DNA from: Anniella stebbinsi
Lineage: Eukaryota; Chordata; Lepidosauria; Squamata; Anniellidae
Direction of reading: 5' to 3'
Length of the DNA stretch: 64,000 bases
Assembly (NCBI GenBank): GCA_029215795.1
Contig: JARDYH010000006.1
Location: 23,947,501 to 24,011,500 of the forward strand
Shown here piece by piece: positions 1-12,800 of the stretch. Every line of letters begins with the position of its first letter. Within the stretch, counting starts at the first letter, position 1. The notes under the pieces are model-generated. The model was not told the origin of the DNA and searched no databases. It saw nothing but the letters and a program-made list of their open reading frames with translations. Both the position numbers and the translations under genes were made by a program.

Positions 1-332
1 AGCTAACTAGGGGATCTTGAGCATCTCCCTCACCTGTCAAAGTGCTAAGATCACCCAGTTATCCAAGGACCCCTGCGATTTAAAGTGCCATCCCGCCCCC
101 TGTGGATCCCCTCCTTCTAGTGCACCTCTCCTTGAGTCTCAAACACCCCATTTCCATATAAAAGTGGGAGCCCTCCTATTTCCCTATCCCAAAGGGAATA
201 ACTGCTTCTACTTTGGAAAAAAGGGTTCCAACCACAGAGACAGGGGGACATAGCTGCAGACAAGATGGGTTCTGCCACCAAGTCCCCTGGGATGCCAGGC
301 AGTCACATCTGGAAGACTGAAGGGCAAGTGTG

Positions 333-480
333 TGTGTGTTTGGGGGGGGGGGCACAAGCTATGTACTGTGGGTAGTGTGCCTGATAGTCTGTCGGGAACA
401 CCAACCATGCACTGTGGGTGGTTTGCAAAACAACCCACAATGTGTAGCTTGTCACCCATTGTGGGTTATCATTGGGGTTG
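333..480. repeat. Probable palindromic MITE fragment
   Basis: This part of the first visible IK intron starts with a G-run. It has repeated opposed copies of a CACTGTGGGTGG-like word and its complement (ACCCACAATG), resembling the other inverted-repeat MITEs here. Boundaries are not defined. The rest of 1-811 is intron with nothing else recognised except the extended CT-rich acceptor tract at about 783-809. Confidence 0.35.
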
Positions 481-811
481 GATTACATAGGTTGATATTT
501 GAGTGGCTAGGAAATGGATGGCCCTGCTTTGGAGAGGTGGATCCTTGACAGCCTCTTGCTCCTCTCTTACTTTAGTTCCAATACTTCTTTGCAACTGGGG
601 TGAGAAATAGTTGCAACACTTTGCAGAAGTTTCCTGGTGATATTCTGAAATTCTGGCCTCATAGTTATCTCTTTTTTCTGCTTGTTCTGTTTTTGTATGA
701 GAAGCGTTGTAATATTCTTGTGTGCGTAGTATGCATACATGCTTGGTAATACAGTGAATTGAGGGTCCTGCCTTTACTTCAGTTCTCTCTCTTTCTCTCT
801 CTCTCTCCTAG

Positions 812-3800
812 GTGAGCCGTTCTCCAACCCTCTGGCCCCAGATGGCCATGAGATGGATGATTCTCATTCTTTCCACCAGTGAGTAGAGCTTTTCATTGTA
901 TTTTGAAATAGTGCTTTCAACATTTGAGAAAAATAATAATTGACTGACAGGGGTCTGCAATGCCACTCACCCTGGTGAATGTCCAGGCAAGTATGATGAG
1001 AGGATTCCTCAATCTTACCCTATAGGTTAGAGCTTGGGAGGGATGCAGATTGTCATACAGTTGTGCTTGGCTATGGAATCCCAGCACATGTACACGGATG
1101 ACTCCTGTTTATTGATGTGATTCTTCTGGGATTCCATAGTCTACAACTGGGAGGACAGTCTACTCCACCCCAGCTGAAGAGGGGAAGAACCGATTATCCC
1201 TGATCTCACACAGAAGGCCAATGAACTCTTGCCATTGCTATCGCAAAGTGCCCAAACTGCACTGACGAGGGATTGATGGGTGGAGGTCTAGCCAGTGCAG
1301 TTGAGAGAAGGAAATGTAGCAGCACTAGAGCTGGCAAACAAGTCATACTGGGTCAAAATGCAGTATTGGCAGTGTGTCCTGTGCTGCCATTGTTGCATTT
1401 TGTTTCTCCCCTCCTTCGCTAACCTACATGCTATAAGCAATGGAAGAGTGCAGTTTCTTACTTGTAGGGTTTCAAAACTTTTTCAATCATATACAAGTGG
1501 GTAGAGCGCATATAATATCACAAAGGAGCACAAATGGTTTCTACCATCAGCAAATCTTGTAGTATGACTTGTTGAATGCAGGATATTGGACTCTGTTTTT
1601 TAGTTAAATGCAGGATTTTTTAAATCATAGGTCTAAATTGACCAATGAAGACTTCCGGAAGCTTCTTATGACCCCACGGGCAACACCAACATCTGCACCA
1701 CCTTCCAAATCTCGCCATCATGAGTAAGTATACACTTCCTGTATTTAACAGATCACTACTGAACTCTTTCCCCCACCTCTACACCACCTAGTTGATGCAT
1801 ATTTATCTGATACTTGTTCTAGCATAGTCTTGTTTTATCTATATATAATTTGAACATATATAATCTGTGTACACGTAACTTGTACATGTATATAAAAACT
1901 AAACACATATGAGAGAGAAGCTAAATTCAGAATTAGGTAGCTACTGAAGCTAATAAAGTGAACTTTGAACAAGAGTAGTAATGCTTAGCAATGATATAAT
2001 AATATAATGATTTAGAATGTTTAAGGTATTTCATGTACATTATCTCAATAACCCTTATAGCAATTCTGAAAGGCAAGGAAGTATCATCCCAGTATTGCTG
2101 ATGAGGGGCTGAAGTTTGGAGAACAGTAAGTTGTCTAAAGCCACTTAGAATATGAGTGAGGCAAGATCTGAATTGAAATTTCATAGGTAGCATTTCATAG
2201 GTATGCTACATAGCGCTCTCTCTCTATAAAATGTGGCTCTTGAAAGTATTTTTTCTGAAGTTTTCAAGCTGCTTTGGCTTTCTTTAATTGACGGGTTAAG
2301 AGTGAAACATTTTACTTCAAGCATATTGCTAGCTTTGTCTTGAAATTGGACTTTCTGCTTTATTTCACTGTAATGTTGGCCATTGTCATGAACATGAATG
2401 TTCTCGTCATTTTTAGGATGCCAAGAGAATACAATGAAGATGAAGATCCAGCTGCTCGCAGGAGAAAGAAAAAAAGGTAAATAGAATGAAATTTGGTTCC
2501 AGAAACTTTCCAAGGAGCTTATGTTCTTTCAAAGTGGAGGAAGAATCCTAACTAAAAGCCTCCCAAAAGAAGATGGGCCATTGAATCTCTCCAAATAACC
2601 AAAGTTTGATCCACTTTGGTTATTTGGCCTTGAAATTAAACATTAAGCCTTCATGATGTTCCTCATTCAATTATTTCTCGTGCTCTTTCTTTGGAAGAGG
2701 AGGAGTTGTTTGTAGTGACGGTGATAGGCTCCTTCAGAACCACCTGGCTATTCTGTTTTCTGGGCTTCTGCCAGTGTGACTTTTACCCTGGTTATGGCAC
2801 TGAGACTGCACTTGTTACTTTGGGAATGATTAACCTAGAAATTGATAAGATAAACAATATCTTATTGATCTTATTAGTAAGGGAGATGCCAGTGACTGAA
2901 TCTGTGATCGTCTGTTTGTAGAGAATGTGCTCTACCTTTTAGCTTTGGACTCTTCTTGTGTTTGCTTGGGTTCTGTTTTGACTTTTGGCCAAAATTCAAA
3001 GTGCAGACTAATACCTATGAAGGCATCAATGGCTTGGGTCCAGTATCTGCCTCTCCTCAAGTGCATCCTTTTGATTCTAGCTACTAAGCTTGAACAGTAA
3101 AGGCATGTAGAGAGAAGGCATTCAGGTTGTCCCCCAGTGGAGGGCTTGTCAAGAGTTAAGCTTGAAAATTTCCAAAAGCCCTGTAAGATCTTCAAATTGT
3201 TGGATAGATGGAGCTAATTGTTTTTTGAATGTTGTGTCTTGCTTCAAGCACTCAAGATGAGGACAAATCAAATAATGTGCCAGTTTGCATGATCAAACAG
3301 CCCATTGTGGCTTATTGAATTATTATTTAAGCTATGGTGGTTGTGGTGTGTGCCGGCTGCCATTTTGAATATTCAAGTTGCTTCTTGTGTCATCCAAACC
3401 CAGGGACTGTGGGTTATATGCGAGGGTTAAATAACCCTCACATAACCCTCGCATAATCCTAAAACAAGCCATGAATTCCCCTAGGGTTGTTTAACCCTCG
3501 CAAAACCCATGGTTTCCAGGTTCGGATGATATGACAAGCCATGGCTTGTGAGTGCTGCAGGTTGTTGTGGCAATTGTGTGGATATACAGGTCCCTCTGCA
3601 TGGAAAGGTGGGCTACGAACTAATGATCAAAGTAACTGGTGTAACAGCTTTGCAAAAGGGCAGTGGCGATCCAGATAGATGTTAAAGAAAATGGGTATTT
3701 TCCTACAATGCCATGATCTGCATGTTTAATTGTAATTGGCTTGTTTTTGTGATACCAGCTATTATGCAAAGCTACGCCAACAAGAGATTGAGCGAGAGAG

Positions 3801-6800
3801 GGAACTGGCTGAAAAATACAGGGACCGTGCCAAGGAGAGAAGAGATGGTGTCAACAAGGACTATGAGGAAACAGAGCTGATCAGCACAACTGCCAACTAC
3901 AGGGCAGTGGGACCCACTGCAGAGGCGTGAGTGCAGGCAGTTTCCATCTTTCTATTTTTCAATTCAATGTGGCTCTGATGTCATGGAATTTCTTTTTATT
4001 TCTGTAGGGATAAGTCAGCAGCAGAAAAGAGGCGGCAGTTGATTCAGGAGTCCAAGTTCTTGGGTGGTGATATGGAGCACACTCACTTGGTGAAGGGTCT
4101 GGATTTTGCTTTACTGCAAAAGGTGAGCCAGATATATAATAGCATATCTGTTTGCTATGTGTATTTCAGTCTCTCCACTAACAAAGTTTGTTCATTGCTA
4201 AATTGGCATTTCCTCTGCCATCTTTCCGTTCTTGGCTTGTTATGTCTGCTCCTTTCAGATTTGTATAGACTTTCAGAACCTGCTTAAAATAGGCAAACAA
4301 ACATACTGCTGAACATCAAGAACATTGAGAATCTATTCAGTGCTTAACTAAACTTGTCTGGAATCTTGAGTTGACTGCGAATTATGCTCTTGACTTTTAA
4401 GGGCTAGTTTTCTGCAGTAGTTGTTCTTAGGGATGCCTTGTGTCAGAAATATTTTGCCTTGACTACTATTTACGAAGGTTTTATTGTTGGCCTGCAATTA
4501 TGCATTAAGTAGACCAAGTCGTATATAAGAGGTTACCTGATGCTTCCCCTGCAACTTTGCTCACTGATCATGCTTTTCAGACAGAAGTCGAGCCAAAGGA
4601 GAGGAAAACCTGTTTTTGTCTGAGCTTCCACCTTGTTCTTGTAACTTGACCCCTCCAGATAAGACTATTTTACAGTAGTGTTGTGCTTACCTGTGTCCGT
4701 TTGTAGACTCTTGTTATAAACTACTTTTGGACTTCTACTTGCTTGGGGTATAATATTTATATATGGAACAAATATTTAATATCTTTATAAACTTCTAAAA
4801 ACTGAAGAACATAAGAGCTATGGTGGATGAGACCAAGGGTCTACTGAGTCCAGCATTCTTTTCATACAGTGGCCAACCAGCTGCCCACGGGACACTCACA
4901 AGCAGGTTATGAGTGGAACAACACCCTCTCACCCAACTTCCCCAGAATTTGGGGTTTATTTTACTGATGGAGATAGGTAATCATGAAAATAGAATCGTGC
5001 AATTAATTTTTTACTTACCTCCTCCCTGTCCTGCCCATCCTATACCTTGTGTGCTGAGTCAACCAAATGAGAGTAAGGAAGTGAACAGGGGTTATTTGTC
5101 TTCCCCTTTGTTCACATTACTGAAGTTATCTGCTTGCCTCTCTGATCTGTTGGGAGACTGCCCATAACCTTTTAAAGTAGCATTTTGAAGAAAATTTATC
5201 TCTGGTCAGGTGCGTGCTGAGATCGCCAGCAAAGAAAAGGAAGAAGAGGAACTGATGGAGAAGCCCCAGAAAGAAACTAAGTAAGTGGCAATAAGCAGAG
5301 CTCTGGCCTATGAGTTTTTAGAATAAGGAAAAGGGTAGCACAGAAATTCATTTTTCATAACATTTACCTCTCTGTCTGTCTGTCTTTCTTTCTTTAGAAA
5401 AGATGAAGATCCAGAAAACAAAATTGAATTCAAGACTCGCTTGGGTAGGGATATTTAAAGGTTTTCTACTTTGTGCTACCAAACTTGGAATAGGATGTGA
5501 TGGTTGCATAGTATTGTGAACAAGTTTGCTAGAGTTCACGTTATCTTCAAATAACCAGAGGGTGCAAGCATGTATTGTGTGGATATTGTGGCCTTGGGTG
5601 TATGTTGTTTGTAGAAATGCTGATTGGAGCAATGGCTGAAGTACCCTAGTATTGATAGGTTCCCTAAGTTGGTACTTGAGTATCCATCCTTGCTAGGTCG
5701 TAACGTCTACCGGATGCTATTCAAGAGCAAGGCGTATGAACGGAATGAGCTCTTCCTACCAGGGAGGATGGCCTATGTTGTGGATCTCGATGATGAATAT
5801 GCAGACACAGACATCCCCACAACTTTGATCCGAAGCAAGGCTGATTGCCCTACCATGGAGGTAACTGTCCTGAATGCTTTCTCTGAATTAGCAAAAGTAT
5901 GGCTGCTTTTGTTAATTTTAGTAATCACACATGGGCGATGAGTGTAATTCCTTTGATTTTCATTTTCCATCTAGGCCCAGACCACACTGACTACAAATGA
6001 TATTGTCATTAGCAAACTGACCCAGATTCTTTCCTACTTGAGACAAGGCACCCGTAACAAAAAGCTCAAGAAGAAGGACAAAGGTGGGCCTGTGTGTTTA
6101 GTTTTTGGGAGGGACATGCATGTCTCTTTTCTCCTAAACGCTAGGGGTGCGCACGGGAGGAAAAATCGTATCGGAATTGGGACCACAGATTTAGCCCTGG
6201 ATTGGATCGGACAAAATCGGAGGTCCCGCGGATCAGATCGGATCCGATTCCGATACAAAAATTAGACGTCCGATTTTCGGTTCGGACGCCATTTTAGGTG
6301 TTTTCGCCATAGGCTTGCATTGGGGGAAAGAAAGCTTTCCCCCAGTGCAAGCCTATGCGGAAAACATGGGGGCGGGTGAGTGGGGACCTAACTCCCCCTC
6401 CCACCCTGTCCCTCCTCCCCACTTGCGCTTCTTACCTGCCGGGGCTGTCCACTTCCGCCCGCTGGTCCCTTCTACTGAGAAACAGGCTTCGCGGCCTGCC
6501 TCTCAGTAGAGTGCTGGGTGACACCCGGCGCTCTACTGAGAGGCAGGCCGCGAAGCCTGTTTCTCAGTAGAAGGGACCAGCGGACTGCAGCGAGGAGGCA
6601 GCAGGTAAGGAGCATGAGTTGAGGGAGGGAGGTGAAAGTCCCTACTCACCCACCGCCATGTTTTCCTCATAGACTTGCATTGGGGGAAAGCTTTCTTTCT
6701 CCTAATGCAAGCCTATGGCGAAAACACAAAAAATGGAGGGCTGAATTTCCTATTTTTTCCGATTAAAATCAGGGGGGGGGGGAGAATCAGATTGGAAAAA

Positions 6801-9800
6801 ATTGGATCTCTATTTTTTGAAATCTGAATCATTTCCTTTCATTCCGATTTTGGCTGGATCGATCTGCTGCACATCCCTACTAAACACTTCCTGTGATGAA
6901 TAGCGTTGAAAGGGAAGACTCCATTAAAATGTGAGCAAACTAAAAGAATTATAGAGGCTGAGTTCAGACAACACATTTCTTAACGGTGGTTTTAGAACTC
7001 CACGATGGAGTTTTTACACCACTGTTGAGAAACTTGTTGTCTGGCAGGAAAACTCCACGCAACGGTGGAAGGTTTTTTGAAAAACATTCCACGCAGAATA
7101 TCAATGCTGTGCAGAGGAGAGTTCCTGCACAACGGTTGTGTTGTGTGGTGGGCTCCGCTGAGTTTTCCGTTGAGTTGACTTTTCCCACTGGCTACAGAGT
7201 TCCCTGGCAAGAGCATTGAAAGGAGCGACTGCTGCTCTAGGAGAACTGCCGGGGTTGTGTTTTTGCAGCAGTGGCTAATGGGATACCATCAGGAGGGCTG
7301 GGGGAGGAGAGAGAGCAGAGGAACTGTCACTCAAATGCCACGTTGAATTTTAATCAACTCCACGGTAGCTCACAGTCACACAATGGTGGAGTTAGAACAT
7401 GTGTGGGGAATTCTCCCTAAAAACTCAACCGTTGAGTGGAATTTTCACATTCCGTTGACTAACATGTTGTCTGAACTGAGCCATAGAAACATAAGAATTT
7501 GGATACTTGAAGTGCCCTTTTGGGGGAGTTAGTGCAAACTCTACTTAAACTTCATCTTTCCAAGGTTACCCATCTCTCAGGCTGAAGAATAAGTGGAGCC
7601 TGCATGTATAAAGCAGGGAGAGGTCAGCTTGATTTGTCAAGCATGTGGAGCTTTGCATGCCACAATGCACAAGATGCCATAGACATCTGCAGGAGCATCT
7701 TCCTGCTTTATAGTGTTGCCATTTTCTCTTAAGAGAAAAAGTTGGAACATATTTTAGGTACAGAGGTCGACTGGTTCTGATTACCCTCTATTTGCAGGAA
7801 AACTGGATGAGAAGAAACCTCCAGAGGCAGATATGAAGTAAGCAAACTAACTTCTTTGTGTGAATTGTCCTCCAGTGATTTAGCTGGACTCCTTTTGTTG
7901 TATTTGGGACCCTTTCCAAGAAGCCATTATCTTGTTGAAAGGTCCTCCAAAAGATTTTGTAAGGGAACAAGTCTAATTTTGGCTTATCCCTCCTTCAGAG
8001 TTCAGGAGACTGTAACAAGAAGAAGCCACCTTAATCTTCAGGAGATTGGTGGTGAAACTGCTTGATAAGAGGAGTGATTTATGTTAGAGAAACATGTAAT
8101 GAAGTTCTACTTTTTCTAAGGCTTGTGTGTATTTCCATTTGCTGACTTTTTAATTTGTATCTGTTTGACCAAAAAAAGTATTTTTGAGGACATTGGAGAT
8201 TATGTGCCATCTGCGGCAAAGGTGCCTCGAGAGAAGGAGAGAGAGAGATATAGGGAACGGGACCGAGAGCGTGAGAGAGAGCGAGACAGGGAACATGAAC
8301 GAGATCGTGAACGAGATCGAGAGAGAGAACGTGAACGTGAACGTGAGGAGGAGAAGAAAAGGCACAGCTATTTTGAGAAACCCAAAGCTGATGATGAGGT
8401 AATCATGCAATATTTCAGCCATGAAGTTGAGGTTTTCTGGTGCATGAGCCTCTGAGAATCAAGTTGTGAATAATTCCCAATCATTACTGGGATTTGCTAT
8501 GATAAAGTGGATATAAAATCCTCCTTGAGGCAGAGATAATTTGTTGATATACTGATCTGTTTGAAATAGTTAACTTGCGGCTGTGAGCATGTTCTAAATT
8601 GGGCATCACTGGTGCATGGTTTTCCAGTGACTAATGTTCAGGTTAAAGCTGGTGAGGGAGGAATGGAGTGGAGCAAAGGAGTATGACGAAGTATTAGCAT
8701 TTCATGGAGCTGCACCATTTTGTTCCATTCCCAGTTGGTGAACTTAATGCTCATTTTACTTGTTTCGTTGTCCTAATATGTTCTTTCTTTTTGCTTTTAG
8801 CCTATTGATATCGATAAAGGTACGTCCCTCGGTTTGTTAACTTCGGCATAAAATCAGTTGTGGCAAGCAGGACTATTCGCTAAACCTGTTGATTCTTGTG
8901 GAGGGTTTTCTTCTGAGCTCTCAAGTATTGTTGGGATTGTTAGGAATATAGCATTTGAGATGGCCACTTATGACTTAGACAGTCTAGTTTGGGCTTGGAA
9001 TTCATCTTAGACATGATGCTTGGCCCTAGCTGGAAGATGAGGGATCTGTATATCTCAGCTCACCTGTATAGGTTTCCTTCTTTGTTACATGTGCATTTAT
9101 TGGAAGCTCTTATTTTATGGGTGTCTGAGTTATCAACTTATGTAGTGCTTCAACCTTACTGCTGGGCTGCAAAACAAGCATTTTTTTTAATGTCGTGGTT
9201 GGGAGTAGAATTGTCTCCATCACAGTCTGATGTCTGCTTTTAAATCTTACTTGTTTCTAGGACCTGCCTCAGCCAAAGAGTTGATTAAATCAATCAATGA
9301 GAAGTTTGCTGGTGCAGGTGGCTGGGAAGGAGCAGAATCATATCCTTTATATGTGTGTGCTAAATAGGTGTGCTGGTGCTGGGTGCAAACAGCAGCAGTA
9401 GTCTGTTCAGAGGAGCTGCCCCCGGTCTCCTCTAGAGAAGGAAAGTGTCTCCCACCCTAGGCCCAGGGCTTCATTTGAAGGGGATACTGCTCTCTTGTAC
9501 ATTGGGGAAGCTCCAGAAGACCACTGTATAGACTTGGGGCAGAAACATGTCTTTTGTGCTTGAGGGATTGGAATAATACAGTGGGAAGGGGTCCATTCCT
9601 CTCATCCCCGCTGGTCAAACTGATGAGCTATTAGCTACTTAAATTATGGTTTCTAGAGAGAACGGAGAGATTTGGATGACTCTAAACTGCCCAAGAACCT
9701 TCCTTTTATTATTTTCCTCTACCATTCCATGTAGCTTTTAAGCTGCCCATTTATTTGGCGGAAGGGGCAGAGAGAGTATTTTCCTATGTTAATTGTTTTC

Positions 9801-12800
9801 TGACCTTGGTGATTCCCAAATTGTATTTTTCCTTAACATTTGACACCTTAAAAAAGCCTGAAGACAAAAAGCAACTGGGTGACTTTTTCGGGATGTCAAA
9901 CAGCTATGCTGAATGCTACCCTGCAACGTAAGATTGCTCTATTCCTTGGGAGGGGTAGGAGGGTGTTGGTTGAGGACCACATAGAGCTGAACGAGACATT
10001 GACTTGCCTTCCCTCATACTCTATGGCCCACTTTAAGGACAGATTCCCTGTTGACTGGGTGAATGGAAATTATTGGTAGGCACTGTTGTGTCTAGTACCT
10101 GTTCTATGTGCAGAACAATATAGGTTCTATATAATTTAGTTTTACAAGTCTGTTTCTTTGCCAGTGTTCTCCTGCTCCTTGTGTCATGTTTACTCTCCAG
10201 GTTAAGCCAAACAATTTGTGCCCATATTCATTGTTATGGATAGGAAAACCAGATTAAAATGGGGCTTTAGTATTTCAGCATTACTACTAGCCCCTAAACC
10301 ATACAATTACACACTTACATAACCACTACCATAATCTGTTTCATTGTTTCCTTAAAATAGGGGTAGGGAACCTGTGGTCTTTCAGATGTTGGACTACAAC
10401 ATCCATCACTCCTAAGAATTGGCTATGGTGGCTGGGGCCAATAGAGTCCCTCAACATTTGGAGGGCCATAGGTTCCCCACCAGTGATCTATTCAGTATAC
10501 CTTTCTAGTAGCTTAACCAAACAATCTGAAAATGTACAATAGATTGATGTGTTCTGCTGCTGGGGCAGAAATTGGAAATTGATGAAATATTTATTTAGAC
10601 ATTTGCACTTTAATTTGTAACAGAAAATTTGCCCTACAGATAACACAATAAGGCAGACATTTATCTTGATGTGGTTACTGCAGATTCAGGATTTCTTACT
10701 AGAAAGCCTACTGGTAGGCTGAGAGCATTGAATCGTAGCATCTGAGTAATAGAAGTAAAACTGTACGTGGACATTCAGCCAGCTCAAGCCAACGAAAGGC
10801 TTCTGTCAGCAAAGAAGAACACAAAAGAAGCATATATAGGGCAGAATCCAATGGGGTGCTTATGCCCCCGTTGATTCTTTTCTTCCCCCCCCCCCCCGAT
10901 TCCCTTCCTAAAGTGGTGGATCCCCAGTTGCACTTCACAAATGGAACCCAACACTTATTTATTTATTACATTTTTATACTGCCTGATAGCTGAGACTCTC
11001 CGGGCAGTGCACTTAGGCAAGCGAGATTGAGTATTTCCAGAAATGCTCATTTCTGAAAGGAGGCAGGTTGGTGGAGCTCCCTTATGTGAGCTTCACTGAC
11101 CTGACTCCTTTCAGAAATGAGTGTTTCCACTCATTTCAGGTTGTCCTTGAAGTGCTAAATTGCCATTGTCACTCAAACAACATAATTGGTGGGGGTGGAA
11201 GCGCCACGTTGGATTTTGCCTATAGAACTAAACTGCATTGAGCAGGGGGTTGGACTCAATGGCCTATAGGCCCCTTCCAACTCTACTCTATGATTCTATG
11301 ATTCTTCCAATTTAAAGGAATGCAAGTAGGCTCAGCAGTGGACATGGGGTGCTGAGAAGGTTATTCTAAAGGAAGCTGCTTCCATGGTTTTAATACAGAC
11401 AATACACAGTCCAGTTTACCAAGAATGATATTTTGGCACCAATATTTTGGCACTGGAACATTGGCAGGGGATGTCCAGACTTGTTCCAGCAAGTCTTGAT
11501 TTTGCAGGTGATTTTTAGAAGGAGGGGAAGATATATGTCTGTCCTTTTGGGTTTCCAGTGTCAGCACATGATAATTAGAGCCTGAGTTTGGTATATTTGC
11601 TGCTAGACAATAGAGTCATTTAGGATCCTACAATTGCAACTTAGTCTGGATTAAGGATACCTTCATAATATCCAAATGATCTTTATTTGACACACTGTTC
11701 TTGAAGTACTACCATGGGAGTCTAAAAATAATTTAAGGCTGGGATAAGTTGTTTCTAAAAGTTCAGTTATAAATCATGAGTTTGTTCTTTGCTGCATCAA
11801 GAACAGATCTTGAATGGGCTTGCTTAGATATGCTTTGAATTGTCTGTTATTTATTATCCTTGGTGCTAAATGAGCTTGCAGAATCTGTGATACTGTAGTT
11901 GTCACTGATAAGGCTGACTATATTGATCTGGAGTCATTGAAATTGGAAAAATCAAGGAAGTACCAAGAAAGTACCTCTAGAATTGGGGGCTACAAGGATA
12001 AACGAGAGCTGTTTAATTGCTTCTTTCTTTCTAGAATGGATGACATGGCTGTGGATAGTGATGAAGAAGTAGACTATAGCAAAATGGATCAGGTATATTG
12101 CCAATTTATTATTTCAAAACAAATATTTCTTACCTTGGGGAAATGTTTCTGAGCTGTCTTAAGATTTCATATGGCTTCTATTTCCCACTGGAGCCTGGAG
12201 TGGCAGCCCTTAATGTTCTGACCTACATTGCAGTAGAATGGATTCTACCCTTTCAGGCTGCACGTGTGGCACTGATTTTTTTTAATGCCTCCTAGTGCAA
12301 AATAGAAAACAAACAATAAAAGCTTCCTGCAAAAAAATTAAAAACTACTATAGCAGAGAGCCTAGAATCTTAGCATGCTAGGGTTTTGGGTTTTTTTGGC
12401 AGAGTTTTTTTCTTTTTCCTTGTTAAATAGAGAGGCATTCAAAAATAATATTCCCTGCCTGCAGTCGAAACTGGTACAATTCATTCCCTCACATCATACT
12501 ATCATAGGTGTAGACCAACCTTAATGCTTTTCTCTTCCTCATCAAGGGAAACAAAAAGGGACCCCTCGGTCGCTGGGACTTTGACACACAAGAAGAATAC
12601 AGCGAGTACATGAACAACAAAGAAGCTCTGCCCAAGTGAGTTTGCCCTGAAGGTTATGGTACATCCAGCATTATGACCCTTTGCAGTTTACAAGTGAGCT
12701 ACCTCCTGTAACAGGGCTGAGAGCATAGATCTCTGTTCTAGACCATGGAAATGCTATCTGTACCAGCCGCTATTGTACAGTTGAAAGCACAATTTCCCCA

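Noticed and set aside
8150..8455. Antisense and shifted frames across IK exon 8179-8398
   Set aside because: They are shadows of the Arg-Glu/Asp repeat, whose periodic codons keep several frames open.
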